Program-made: the position numbers and the translations under genes
DNA from: Rotaria sp. Silwood1
Taxonomy: Eukaryota > Rotifera > Eurotatoria > Philodinida > Philodinidae
Reading direction: 5' to 3'
Assembly: GCA_905250075.1 (NCBI GenBank)
Contig: CAJNOP010000001.1
Span: 2,125,912-2,189,911, forward strand
DNA: 64,000 bases
Shown: positions 23,328-36,546 of the stretch, one piece after another
How the letters are laid out: each line of letters starts with the position of its first letter
How positions within the stretch are numbered: position 1 is the first letter of the stretch
Notes under the pieces: model-generated
Database searches by the model: none
What the model was told of the DNA's origin: nothing
Seen by the model: the letters and a program-made list of their open reading frames with translations, nothing else

Positions 23328-26300
23328 TCTCTGATTTTAATAGAACGATAATCAAAAACTAATCTTATTTGCTTTTTTTTAAATATAACTACTTGTAACT
23401 AATTGTTCTTGTACTTTCATTCGAATTTTATCATTCATTGAGCAGATCATGTTTAAAAAATACATCATAATAACATCAATAAAACCTTGGTTCAATGAGA
23501 AAAGAATGCTTTCATCTTTATGCCATATTATGCTATAATTGTCACGATGTCGAATCTTCATAAGCTAAATTTTTCGCCAAACATTGAATATATTTGAGTT
23601 TATAGTCTTATTGGAATGAATTTGGTAAGTAATCATTCAATAGAATTGTTTGTAGAAGATGTAAACAAATGATTTCTTCTGCAATAAGAATCATAAAATG
23701 TATAGGAAAAATTTTTACAATGCAAATAGATTTAGATTGCCATGATATTTATTAGTTTCGAATCGTTATAAATTAGTTTCCTCTTACAACAATTAGTTTT
23801 CAGCTCGTTACTAAAAGTCAATTTTCTGTCATCAACATACTTAAATTCAATAAAAATTTCAGAATATTGTTTAGCATTTTGAAAAGCAAAAGTAAATCAA
23901 AGCATACTATTGCAATGATAACGATAATTTGCTTCTGTTTTTTTCCAAGTATCGACATTCGAACCATATGAAGTTACCAGGATCCTTGCCTCTGTAAATA
24001 TTAGCTAACTCCATATGTTATAACTACTTCTATTGCATGCATGTGGAGTATTGTGTATATAATAGTTTTCTTCTCGTCTAATTTTTCGTTATCCACTAGC
24101 AATAATTCATGATGTTCGAACGTAATTAATACGTATTTAAAAGTCTATCATATTACATTTGTAACAATATTTATTATCGATTGAATCAGTTGAATGATAT
24201 CTAAGATTCCTGACATATTAAAAGACCTGAGTCTTCTATTCTGTCTTTTCGTTTACAAGTTACAGAGGGGTCTTCTAATATGTCCTTTCAAAAAGTGACT
24301 TTTTTTTGGTAGTCTTAATGACAATTTTTAATAGTAATCCTTTTATGTTCAATTCGCAGTTGATCAATGAGTTTTTGTTACTTATCTTGTGCTTGTATGA
24401 TGAAAAAAAAACAGATAATAAATCAGTGCAAAAAAATATTAAACAAGTCGTTGATAAGAAGAGTGTCATATGATGCTTCATACGAGTTTCTAAGAAACTC
24501 GATGACTTTCTGGAAACAAGATGGATTTCCCGAAATCAAAAAAATCAGAAGGGTTTTATAATACTTAAATGATCATATAGAAAAAACTTATTTTCGTCCA
24601 TCAATGCAGACGTGACTTATGAAATGTCGATTGGTTAGCTACCAGATTCGCACTGCATCTCTCTTAATGGACCATCATGCCTTTTGTACTCAATATGCTG
24701 CCTTCACAATAAAGTGGAAAAAAATCAGTTTTCGGAAAACTAATAGATAGCATTAAATCCCAATTAATGAGCTTGAAAAGATTTTGAAAATGCTGTAAAG
24801 GTGTGGGTGATTACGATATTGGATTTTGGCAAGCATCAGTGTTGAGGGTTTGTGTAAGTATAAATGGTCCAGGTCTGGTGTAGGTGTAAAACTGTGAGCG
24901 CTACCGAAAATAAGACTCATCGGCAAGCACCCGCGTACTCTCAGTCAAAGTCGACAGAACGGTTCAAAAATGTGCTTCTCCACCGAGTTTTGTATCTTTG
25001 AGCAAGTTCGTTGTTTGGCCAATTAGCGACCTCAGCAATACTCTTCACTTAATCAAGAAGATGTTTTTTATTCGAATCCTATAATAACACCGAAGGACGA
25101 CAGAAACAAAGAGCACGAATATGTGTTCATAATGTCAATCGATGCTCAACATTTGAGCTTGATTTTATTCAGAAAATATTCCGAAATATGACACAATTGA
25201 TCAAAAACATAATAGATCTTCATGTACAAATGTAACAATTTCAAATCTTCGCTAACAAGAACTATTTTGAAATACTATCGAAAACGAAATTACAACTATT
25301 CATCAATGACTATCAAAGAATAAAAAACAAGAATGTCGTCAAATATGACAGGCTTGAGAATCGTTGCACTCTTGCGGATGATTGATTTGACCAATTTGTA
25401 ACAGCCTTTGCATAATTCTTAAAACAGAGTCGACATTATAAATGGTTGTTCCAAAGAGAATCAATAGAAAGTTTTTCGTTTCACTGAGCAACAAAAGTGT
25501 TTTTTTTTCTCCATCATTACCTTTTCTGGGTTGATGATAGTAGCGAAGAATAATTCCAACAATTCAGATGGGATTATGATTCTTATTCAGTCAATATAGC
25601 ACAAACGATATTAGTCATGCGAAAATTCATCGTCTCTGTATATTCTTTCCTACGAAACGATCTCATTTTTTTTTGTTCAGCTCGTCGACTCGTTTCCTTT
25701 AATGTTTGGAATTGAATAGACTGCTGATAACCAAGTACTAGTTTGACAATCGTGATCACATTCCTAATTTAGTGTTGATATAAAGCATTAGAACATGCTC
25801 AGATTCTAGTAAAAATTACATCCATAGATTCATTTCGACTTTGTACATATATACGTACTTCGAGAAGATGAAAGTGTCGAATAAACAGTAAATCGTCGAT
25901 CTTATCTAGGCCATTTAATTGACGTGATAGAAACAGAAACATGCTCTACAGAAATACCATCGATGTGATTTCACAAAATCTCATATTCTCCGGCGATGTC
26001 TACTAGCATTTTCTGCCTAATCATAATGGAAGGAGTTGAAGTTCAGATGTGAATAATATCTGCAAGAGAGATGGCTGTATACAGTTGATATGAGTTCGTT
26101 TATTTGAATAGAAAAAAAATCATCAATCAGAGTCTAGAACAAACTGGTGAAGAAGTAACGCTTTTAGCAGATTTGAGGCTCGTCTATCGTAGACATTGAG
26201 TATTTTTTGGAATGAATAAGTTAGATTGAAAAAAACATTATGGAAAATATGAAGAAGTTCAAAGTCAAATTATCAAGTAATTTTTTAGTGAGCAAACTGA

Positions 26301-26763
26301 TTGAAGCACTCACAAGCTTGTAATGATTGAATATTGAGCGTCAGGTATGACACCATAGCAAGGGAAAGAAAAACATACTTGTGTACTTCAGAACTACAAA
26401 GGTACGCTTGCTCTTCGCGGCTTAAGTGTTATAAAAAGCTTTAAAACATGCGAATATGTACTGACTATCAGAACACCTTGTTCACGATTAGTACATGATT
26501 GCTTGATGAGGAAAGATAGTTGTTACAGATAAAATTGCATGATTAAGAAGTACTAGCTCATTATCATAATCGATTATTTTACTGTACATGCAATAGAACA
26601 TTTTGATAGTATTTTCTTCTTAACGTTAATGAAACACAATACATCATAACTAAATTAAACAACAATATCTGAGAATTTGGTTATTCTATTTCATCTATTA
26701 TTTTTATTGTCAGTAATAAATATGACTGTTCTTTAGAAAACTTCAGATGAAAAAAAGTTCACT
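23328..26763. other. 3.4-kb intergenic region; possible heavily decayed sequence near 24.8-26.1 kb
   Basis: No intact gene. The stretch from about 24800 to 26100 is less AT-rich than its surroundings. On the minus strand near 25800-25960 it has a coding-like run broken by stops (for example LNGLDKIDDLLFIRHFHLLE, then stop codons). It could be a dead gene, but I cannot assign a parent family. Elsewhere only short random open frames. Confidence 0.35.
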
Positions 26764-27829
26764 TTAACATGTAATAATATGAGGTCCTTTTATGTTATTT
26801 TCTTCTTCTTTTAAATCCAGTAAGTCGTGTGAACCAGTAACAATCAAACGATATGAATGCGCTAAAATAAATTGATGCATTTCATGTAAACTCACATCAA
26901 TACGAAATGTCCCATTGTTATTATTCATTAATCCTAATTGAATAAAATTAATATAGTTCATTGAATCACTTGACGCAATTTTTTCCGACGAATTTGTATT
27001 GGAAAAAAGTGTCATATTAAAATAATCAAGACTATGTTCAGGTACAAGAACAATAGTAACAAATTGATTTGGTTTACAATTAAAATAGTAACTATCTGTT
27101 TCATCGCTTTGTCTTATGACACCAAATATCATAAATGAACAATCTAATTCTTCGTTAGCACGGGATTCATCAAGCACTTCAACTAAATCAAAATCATGAA
27201 TTTCATTTGTTGTCCATTTTACGGAGACACTATGATGTCCTTCTAAATTCATTGTATTATGAGGACCCGTTGGTCCAAGCGGACCTAATGGACCCAAAGC
27301 ACCTAATGGTCCTAGAGGACCTAAAGCGCCCCATAATCCCAATGCTTGTAAATGCTTACCAAAATCATTAATTGATGGTAAACTTTTATGATATGAATCT
27401 GATGATAATGGACCTGCTGATGAAAGAGGATTATTGGAAAGTCCAAATAACATATCTGATGTTGCCCAATCAATTATTTCATTAGATGGAAATCTCCAAG
27501 CTGTTGGATTCCATACAGAATGTCCAATAGGACCCATTATTCCTAATGGACCATAGGCACTATATATTTTAGATAAAAATCAAGTCATGCTTTAATAATA
27601 TCATTCGATGTTACCTTAATGGACCATTTGAACCTAAAGCTGAACTTGGGCTTAAATAGAATTCACACGATAATCCACCACAATGAATTGGCAATGGTTC
27701 AACTAAGTGAATATCTTGATGTAATTCTTCAAGACTTGATGCAGTAACATAAGGACCATAACATGTTTTCGTTGTAGATGAAATTTGAATAAAATTAATT
27801 AATAATATTAATAAATAAAAGTAATCCAT
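26764..27829 (-). CDS. Secreted protein with short collagen-like Gly-X-Y tract
   Basis: Two exons on the minus strand, 27615-27829 and 26764-27559, joined across a 55-bp intron; 336 aa. The start is the ATG at 27829; an upstream GTG in frame is not a eukaryotic start. Residues 1-20 (MDYFYLLILLINFIQ and following) form a signal peptide. Gly-X-Y-like repeats rich in GPL/GPI/GAL occur at about residues 75-85 and 149-171, too short for a stable collagen fibre alone. The C-terminal 160 residues are mixed polar/hydrophobic with three cysteines and NxT/NxS sequons, possibly a beta-sandwich module. No family recognised. Role is likely extracellular or matrix-associated; this is inference from the signal peptide and Gly-X-Y text. 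The gene stands alone between two gene-poor regions. Confidence 0.75.
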
Positions 27830-30472
27830 TATTGTTGATGAGCGTTTCACATAAATATTTCGAGCTTAATACAGCACTTTGGATGACAAATATTGGTTGT
27901 ATTTATAGATCAATTTTTTTTAATGAGAAGAAAAACAGCTGAGTAAATATTTGTATAAAAGAATCAATTATTTTGTTATAGTTATTTTGCATCCATGAAA
28001 AGATTCGAGTTTTGCATCTAGCACTCTAAAAGTCACCATTACTAACAAATATTTACTCATTTGATCCTAGCATTATACATGAAAATAGAATCTTAGTGTA
28101 AAAATAAAAAATGCCATGACGAATTGAGAAATAATCAAAATTCAAATAAAATGAATGCGCTTGCATTTCAATTTAAAGGTACACAATTTTTTTAAGCTCT
28201 ATGTTAATGTATCTATACACGAAAAGAATGTTACTTTTCTTATCAGTTAAATTCAAAAAAACACTTTATTTTCATCTGACAACCATTCGTTAGAGACGTG
28301 ACACGAAAAAAAGGACATAGACTTTCACCTGAAGTGTTTTAGTCTAAAGCAAATCCGAATTCAGACAGCATTTTTGAAAACTTCATAGTACATTTTCTAC
28401 ACAACTTCTGAGGCTATAAAACCTCTATCCAAGGTTTTTTCTGAACATGTCTATGCTTTTTGAATAAATCAATTCACTTTTCATTAATAACGTGACAGAG
28501 TACAAATACATAAACAAAAAACTACTCTTGTAACCGAATCAGAAGTTTGAAATTAATTTCAAACAGTACTAATCCTTCTCTAAAGTCATTAGATTATGGT
28601 AAGACAAAAATATTTGTTGCGAGACTTGAGAAGATCTCTGGAAAGTAGTTTTGAAGAAGTTATTCCTTGAAACTTGGTCTTGCTGAAATTTTACCATAGA
28701 TACAGTTCGCGTCATAGAGTGTATCCTGAAGTGTTCGAGTTTTTTTTTCTCATATGGTTAGAGATATATTCATTAATTACTTTTTAATTATATATCATAT
28801 CATATCAGATGGTTTTCCACAAACGTGATTTGAGAAATCATGATGATTGACTATGTCACAAAAGAAAACTAGATCATATTGACTTATTGCATTCGAATAA
28901 CGATAAACACACATGAGACTTGATAAGATATACCACAGTCATCAGATGCATTTGAATTGGAAGTAAAAGATAGTAAATATCCTTGTTTGAAATTGAAATA
29001 GAGAACATCAATTTCATTTTATTGCATTCCATAAAATTACATCGGAAGCTGGCTCCTCTACTGCTTATAGTAGCTTTCAATCGAACAAAATTGGTTGGTC
29101 TGAATCAAGAGTTTGTTTTCCTCAATCAATCATTGAAGCGAGGGACAAAATATGAAATGTTAGAAATGTTTAGATTATGAGTAAGGCTTGTATGAATAGA
29201 GTAGTTGAAACTGCACAAAATAATATTGACAAGATAAATAAGCCGTTTTTTAACTAAACATTATATGACCATACAGATTACGATGCCTGTTATACAATTG
29301 ATAGTAACGGTGGTCATCGGGATGAATTCAATATTCAAAATCTAGAGAAACAAACTGTCAAATGAGTTATCGGTATTCAAGAGGGATTTCAGTGAAGAGT
29401 TAATACGTAGTTTATCTTACCTGAATACCCTTGTCTTTGAAAATAACTTTTCTACCTTTATATTAATAAATCGTTCAAGAAAACCATTTGTTCTATTTTC
29501 AAATATCAATATACTTATTTTAGGGGTCCTTATTCTGAAAGTTCACTACAAACTGTCATCGATTAAATGATAAAAAAAAATACTCTTGATAAAATAGAAA
29601 AACTATAATACGACTTTTTTCATAGAAAATGTGTATCTGTAGTGTTTGAAGTTTCCCAATCAATTGAGTTAGAATTTAACTTTAATTTCTACATTTTCAT
29701 TTTATCAAAAGTCATATTAATTGAAGAAATATACTATCCTCTCTTGCTAGAGTTCTAAAGTAGGCTCTGACTTTATAGAATGTTAAATTTTGCGCAAAAA
29801 CAGTCCATAACACAGATTGAACATGAAATAAAAACTAGTGAGAACATGCGAGTTATTTCCACATAACATGTCTCATTACATGCCACTCATTATTAAGCAA
29901 ATCACATTGTTGATTACGTATTTTTTTTTCAAGCTATTTAGACAATGCCAACAATGTGATTATGAACTAATCGTTAGTATTTTATCTCATAACATACACT
30001 TCGTTTGTAAATTTGTTTGTATCATTAAAATTCTAAATATCAAAAACTATTAATAAGATTTTTGAGCTATCAATACAACAAAATTAATAATATTAGTTTG
30101 TATTAATTAGAATAATTATTTTGTTAAAACGTTCTCTCTCTCTCTCTCGTAATCAATTAAAGTGAATTACAGACTACAAATTTATTGAATTCTTCATAGT
30201 GAAAATTCTTTTTGAGAAATATTTTTTCAGATATGTATTTCAAAAAAAAAAGAGACTGTCATGGTTTTCATACGTACTGCGCAAATACTCTACTCTATGA
30301 CAATAATAAAATGACTACAATCTATTATATGAATACACAAAAACAAAAATTATAATAATTCGATTAAAAAACAAATACATAAAATTGTTTTGTTTTCATC
30401 ATCACTTTTGTTGAGCACAAATAGAAGAGAATTCGAAATAAAAACAAAAGAGTGTCCTGAGTTATAAATGCA
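27830..30472. other. 2.6-kb intergenic region, no gene seen
   Basis: AT-rich, with a (CT)n microsatellite near 30134-30148. Open frames at 28983-29180 and 29838-30053 are short, cysteine- or phenylalanine-rich by chance and lack splice context. The left part should contain the promoter of the collagen-like gene and the right part the ODF2 3' UTR. Confidence 0.55.
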
Positions 30473-33400
30473 TCAAGGATATACATTTGGTGTTGTTGTA
30501 AATCGTGTAAAAGATGTTGTTGTAAATGGTGGTGGAAGTGTATCATTAAATACAGTTGCATATGTTGTTTTAAGAGAATTAACATAATTTTGCATAGATC
30601 GATTATTATTATTTGATTGTTCAAGTCTATCACGTAATTCACCTAATTGGGATGTATAACGTCGTTCAAGTTCATCTTTTTCTCGTTTTAATTGAGTACA
30701 TTCAAGTCGAAGTTTTGATATTTGTTGTTCTAAATCATTTATACGTTGTTGAAAAACACGTTCCTATTTAAAAATAAAACTAAGACATTTTTTAAATTAT
30801 ATTGAATACTTACTTTAGAACCAAATGAATCTTCTCGAGCTTTAATATCCGTTTGTGTTAAATTAATTTGTTTATTCATTGATGCTAATTCATGTGTTTT
30901 AGCATTGAGACGAGACTAAATTTAAAAAAAAAACAGTGATTAAAATCAACGAAGTCTTTTCTCATATAAGTGAAGAGTCCATTTAGTGAGATTTTTTAGA
31001 TCCGAACTCGTATTTTCAATAGAGCTTACTAGTTCCCGATTGACAATGAGTGTGACAGGGTCCATTATGGTATTTATGGTGATAATCATATGCAGATCGC
31101 ATAATAAAGAAAAGCTTTGTTCCGTATTTTCTATTTTTTTCAAAATAAAATGAAGTTTTCTTTTGAAATCAATTGAATAGGAACCAAAAACAAAATTCGA
31201 TTACATTTATAATAAAGATCGAATATTGTCTTAGAAGTAGATCAGCTCAATAGGAAAGTTTTACACTGACAATCTGACAAGGCTGCGTATTATGTGTGCA
31301 CGACAGACTTTACTAAGCAGATATAATTGAATTCTCTACGAAAAGAGAATTTATTTGACTTCATATACTGGTTGTAATCGATTGTTCTTAGTCTTATGTT
31401 TTTAAGAGTTGTTCTGACATTATCTCCATAGAATTCTTATCGTTTCTATTGGATCTGTTTCTGTTTGTTCTCTTGTATCATCTCTCCTTGTCTTCAGTAT
31501 GAAGAGAAAAAGGAGAATTTATTCAAAAAATTTCTTCTTTACCTGAGCATTTCGTAATGCTTCGTCTTTAGCATTGAGATTTCTTAATAGAGTAGCATTG
31601 TCTTCTTCTAATGTAATCAATTGTCTAAATATAGATTAATATTTATAGAAGAAAAAGAACTAATTTTTATTTTATTGATATACCGTTGAAGTGTATCAAT
31701 TTTTTGGTGAAGTGTTCGATGATCATCATCGAATGAATGATGATTTTCTTTCATGCGATCAATTATATGATGTTGCACATTTGTCTAAAGAAATAATATT
31801 GAAATATTTGTTATATTTTATTTTATATTTTTCTTGTAAATTTAGATTTTACTTTTGAATTAAGCTCAGTTATAAAAGCTGATTGTTCAGCTAAATGTTT
31901 TTCTTGTTCAAGAATACGTGTTTCAAGTTCTTGATTTTTCATTTCAGCTTGTCGTAATAATTCTGGTAATGGTTCAAGTTCTTCAAGTCGTTTTTGTAAT
32001 CGAACACGCATTTTTTCTAATTCTATTTCAGATAAATGAGTTTTACTATTATCAATCGATGTTTTCAATGTTTGAGTATGTAATTGTTCTTTATATTCAG
32101 CAACTAAACGTTCAGCATGTTCAAGTTTTGTACGTAAACGAATAATTTCAGAGTTTGTATCAACTATTTGTTCATTTTTATTATCATATAATTTTCTTTC
32201 GAGTTCATCTATTTGACGATCACGATCATTTAATTGTGTTTGTAATTTTTCAATAGTCATTCCTTTAGTTTTAGCAACAACAGTGGGTACTGATGCACAG
32301 GATTTAATAGGAAACATAGGTGTACGTTTAATTGTTCGTTGAAGATTATCACATTGAAAACGACTACGTTGTAAATCACGTTCTAATGACTACAATTTTA
32401 TAGAAAGAATACATATATAAATGAATGAAGTATTCGTTTCTTTTCATTTTTATTCACAGACAGACATTGATATTTGTCAAGTATACTGAAGACATAGATC
32501 TAATATTTCGTCTAGAACTTATGTCCATAAAACAACTTAAAATAATGACACTAAGTACTGATACTAATTTATACAGAGAGAATTAAACAAAAAGTGATGT
32601 TAAACTTTGTCAAAGAACAACTCAATGACTATAAGCATGATCGATTCATACTTATTTTGATTATTACTTATTGCTACGTCTGTAACCAGATATTGTGTAA
32701 GAAAAGAAGCTATTCTATATACTCTTTCAGACTACTTGTATCTTAGAAGTGCAATTTGTATTCGCTTTTATAATTTTCAATTAATATTTAACTGTCTTGA
32801 AGTTTACTGTTAATGAAAAAAAAACAATATTAATTTTTCGTTAATAAAAGTCAATAAAATTACGATAATAGTTAATTTCATACCCGTAGAACGCATTGTA
32901 GTCGATTAATTTCTCCTTCTTTTGCATAAAGTTCTCGTTGAAGATGAGCACGATTATGTTCTAATGATGTTTTCATTGTATCGAAACCAATAGCATGTGT
33001 TCTTACACGTTCAAATTCAGTTTGTAAAGCAATATTATCATTTTCTCGTTCAAGTAAAAGACGTCTTATTTGTTCATTTTCATTTTGAAGTTCATGTACA
33101 CGTGTTAACAAGGTATCTTTTTTGTCATTAATAATACCATGTTCAGCTTCTAAATGATATTGATGACGAATGAAATCTTTAAGTTTATTGTTTGAATATT
33201 CAAATTGTTCAATTAAACGTAATAATTGATTACGTTGTTGATTTAATTGTTCAACTTCAAATGAAACCGGTTGATGTTCCTAATATACATAGATACATAT
33301 ATATATAGAATACTATTTAACAAATAAATTCTTTTTTTTTTCTTATACAACTATGAAACAGAAGCCAGATAACGATATATACATGGAGTAGTAGAAAAGT

Positions 33401-35687
33401 ATTTTTGTCCATCTCTCCGAAAAGTCATCATTTGAATTCAAGTATTCTCTTATAATGCTTCGGCATATTTAGAATTATGTATAAAATTTCAATCTTTTAG
33501 ATTTTATACATGATTGTGTTTTTTTTAATCATTTCCTTCATATTAGTTACACAGCATATTCAATATTCGTGGAACTTTCATTGGAACAGTTTTGTATGAT
33601 GATTTTACATGCAACAATAATCTTTTTATCAAGGACAAAGCTCAACGTGAAGTAAAACTAGCGTATTTTATGACAGTCAAAATTCATTTCACGTTCTTGA
33701 TTAATCAATGAATAGTCTAACATCTTACGAAGTCGACTTCCTAATGTAAGTGTTCTGACTCATATTGAAGCTGATGTGTAATTAGTAGTTTGAAAGAAGT
33801 GAAGAAGATACAAAAACAGCTAAGACCTAAAAAGCTGAAATTTTCCACATAGTTCTAAATATATCTAAACATTGTAAGAGAATATTTGCCGTCAAACTAT
33901 GCCTTTTAGGAGAGTCGGTCAAAAAAATTTTCTAGTGCTCTATGCATATATATATATATGTATACCTACAAATACATATGTAAACCGCAAATTGAAAGTA
34001 AGAAAAATGATGAAAAATTTGTTCTCTTCTTTTACTCTTCAATTTCGCTCATGCCATCAGCAGTCGGTCAAGTTTGTTGCATTGTATGTCTCAATATATA
34101 TGTGTACGACGCTCAATTTAATTGTTACAACATACAAAAAAGTCTTTGTGTTGGTGACGCATAATCAGAAAAAAGGAATGAAACGAAACAATACGAAAAA
34201 CATATCAACTCTGATTTCATTGTCAATTTCGATTTTGTTAACGTTGACTTGTATGTATACAAAAAAAAAAAGTAAATATTTCTTTTTTATTTTATACTGA
34301 AGTGTTTTTGTTTGAATGCATAATTTATTTACAAATTCAATCAGATGACAATTTTTGAAATCGATAAAGAAAATTTTCCAAATAAAATTTCAAGTTCAAG
34401 AAAGATATGATACTTCATCCTCATCAAATATATCCTAATAAAAGGTTGATATTTCTTTTCTTTCTGTAATATAATCAGTATGTTAAAGATTAAGTGATAT
34501 GTGTCAATACATACGAGTTTAAGTTTTGTTAGAATATCTTTAACACATGATAATTGTTTAGTAATTTGTGCGATATCAGCTTCAGAGTCTGATAATGATA
34601 TTAATAAACGTTCACGATCTGGATTCAAATAAAGTGGACCTCGTATTGGTGTTGTACTACGTGCTCGTCTTCTAGATTAATTAAATAATCTCAGTTAGAA
34701 GGAAAAAACAAAAGCAACATGTAAATATATTCTACCTTTCAATAATAGGATCATCTTCAAAAGATACTTTAGGTAATAATCGATGACTTCGTTTTTCATC
34801 AGCACTCGATGAACGATAATTATTCCTTATTGGTGATGATGAACGAGAAATGCGTGATGACAATATATTATTTGTTCTTTGATTACATATTTTTTGAGAT
34901 TGTTCGAGATCCCGTAAACATGAATTAATGTCTGAACGAAGTTGATCTGTTTGTTCTTGATTAGTACGACTTCGTGCCTAAAGAAAAAAAATGAATTAAC
35001 TAAAAAGAAACAAGCCTTTCAAATATATTTTCTATTTACTCGTTCCTTAAGCATTCCAACATTTTCAATTAATGCTTGAATACGTTTTTCATATGTACGA
35101 ATTTCTTCTTGAAGTTTTTCATCTTGTTCCGCTGAAATATTTGCTGTTTGATTATGAAGATTTTGTTTATTACGTTCAGTATTTTGGCTACTTTCACCGT
35201 CAACATCGTCATTAACAAGACCATCAATAACGGGATTGATTTCTAAACGCGCTTTTGAACTCTATTCATATTAAAGACAATAACGAATAGAAAAATCCAA
35301 AGAATTTCAAGTAAAAAACAAATTTTACCTGCCAAGCAAATTTTTGTCCCTTTGTTGATCGACCGGGTGGTGGAACCCTTTATATAGAATTAAATTCAAA
35401 ACTTTGATCAATGCATATTTTTTTTAATCTTACCAGGGTTCTCGATTAGGTGATGGACTTCGAGAACGAGCAGGCAAAACTTGTTTAGGTTGAACGACTT
35501 GTTGAGGAATATGCAAAGACTTTGTTTTACTAGGCCTTGTTTTATTTGTTACGCATGTACGCATTCGAATTGCTTGACGTCCTCCACGATTTACTGTTGA
35601 AGTACTTTTTTTAACATATGATCCATTATGACGACTGTCATGCCATTCATTTTCAACATGAACATCTATAGGTGTGACAGCTTGCAT
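30473..35687 (-). CDS. odf2: Outer dense fibre protein 2 / cenexin, coiled-coil centriole appendage protein
   Basis: Eleven exons on the minus strand: 35434-35687, 35329-35377, 35040-35261, 34736-34977, 34515-34671, 32884-33279, 31853-32389, 31684-31784, 31543-31624, 30814-30915, 30473-30763. All phases agree; 810 aa, close to vertebrate ODF2. Three parts identify it: an N-terminal IDVHVENEW segment followed by PW-VPPPGRST, a long heptad-rich coiled coil from about residue 180 to 770, and a C-terminal block SQLGELRDRLEQ then RSMQNYVNSLK, nearly the same as the ODF2 C terminus. ODF2/cenexin builds subdistal and distal appendages of the mother centriole and is needed to form primary cilia; in sperm it is in outer dense fibres. 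The ATG follows a T-rich AG directly, so an additional 5' exon (coding or not) could lie further upstream near 35.7-36.0 kb. The 1235-bp intron 33280-34514 contains an inverted repeat. Confidence 0.9.
33391..33935. repeat. Near-palindromic inverted repeat in ODF2 intron
   Basis: Left arm 33391 to about 33600 and right arm about 33720 to 33935 are imperfect reverse complements through almost the whole element. AAGTATTCTCTTATAATGCT on the left matches the complement of right-arm text around ATTGTAAGAGAATATTTGCC, and ATCTCTCCGAAAAGTC matches the complement of the text around CTTTTAGGAGAGTCGG. About 545 bp in total; typical foldback/MITE architecture with no protein coding. Confidence 0.8.
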
Positions 35688-35980
35688 CTGAAAAAAACGA
35701 GATGAAAAGAAATGAAAGTATACTATAATTTACTTAAAAATCAAAAGAGCTCTCGAAAAATAAACATTTCAATAGGTTCAACTATATCCTCTTTTCATTG
35801 GCATCGATTTCTTCTTCTTTTTTTTCTCTCCCTCTTGAAACCATATTTTATTCCGTTTTCAATAGATATACTTGGTTATATCCTCTGTAAAGAATAAAAA
35901 TGTTAGAAAAGCAATAGTTTGATGAAGTCGACTTTTAGTGACATCTGATCTGAAAATGAAAACTTTAGTAAGGTATGAAA

Positions 35981-36546
35981 AAAAAACGTGCGCGACAATT
36001 TTCCTATCGATATAAATAGAAAATTTTCTAAGGACTTTTTTCAATAAATTATACCACAAGATGCAGCGTGAAAAGCTCTACAATTTACACAAGGTCGCTT
36101 ATTTTATAGTTGCACTTTTTGTTTTCAAAATAGACAAAATTTTGAGCGACCAAATTTCGACCATATGAAAACGATTTTTTTTTGGTACAAGGTCAATTCG
36201 CTTTTTCTTATTTCATCTTTTTATAATTGTTCTTTGTAAATTGTAGAACTTTTCACGCTGCATCTTGTGGTGTATTTTATTTTATTTTTTTAAATAAAGG
36301 ATATCAAGTGTTAAATAAGAAAAGATCCATTCCTCATGTGCCAAAGAAAGAGTTTTTCGCAGCCTCGAAATTTAGTCGCTCAGAAATTTGTCAATTTTGA
36401 AAACAAAAAGTACAACTGTAAAATAAGATGTTCTATGCATATTGTAGAACTTTTCACGCTGCATCTTGTGGTATAATCTATTGAAAAAAGTCCTCAGAAA
36501 TTTTTCTATTTATACCGATAGGAAAATTGTCGCAAACTTTTTTTCC
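35981..36546. repeat. Foldback element, ~190-bp arms with a third internal copy of the arm tip
   Basis: The left arm 35981 to about 36170 and right arm about 36359 to 36546 are about 90 percent complementary by eye. The left arm includes CGACAATTTTCCTATCGATA, CCACAAGATGCAGCGTGAAA and TTGTTTTCAAAATAGACAAA; each recurs as reverse complement on the right. The spacer holds a third partial copy at about 36237-36275 (GTAGAACTTTTCACGCTGCA), oriented like the right arm. Non-coding, MITE or foldback type. The good arm match suggests it is younger than most inverted repeats here. Confidence 0.88.

Noticed and set aside
30946..31143. 65-codon minus-strand frame in an ODF2 intron
   Set aside because: Located between well-supported exons whose phases join without it, and it ends before a usable donor. 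Possibly a decayed insertion, but not supportable.
33899..34300. 133-codon frame inside the ODF2 intron
   Set aside because: Overlaps the inverted repeat and a TA-microsatellite region; low-complexity chance frame.
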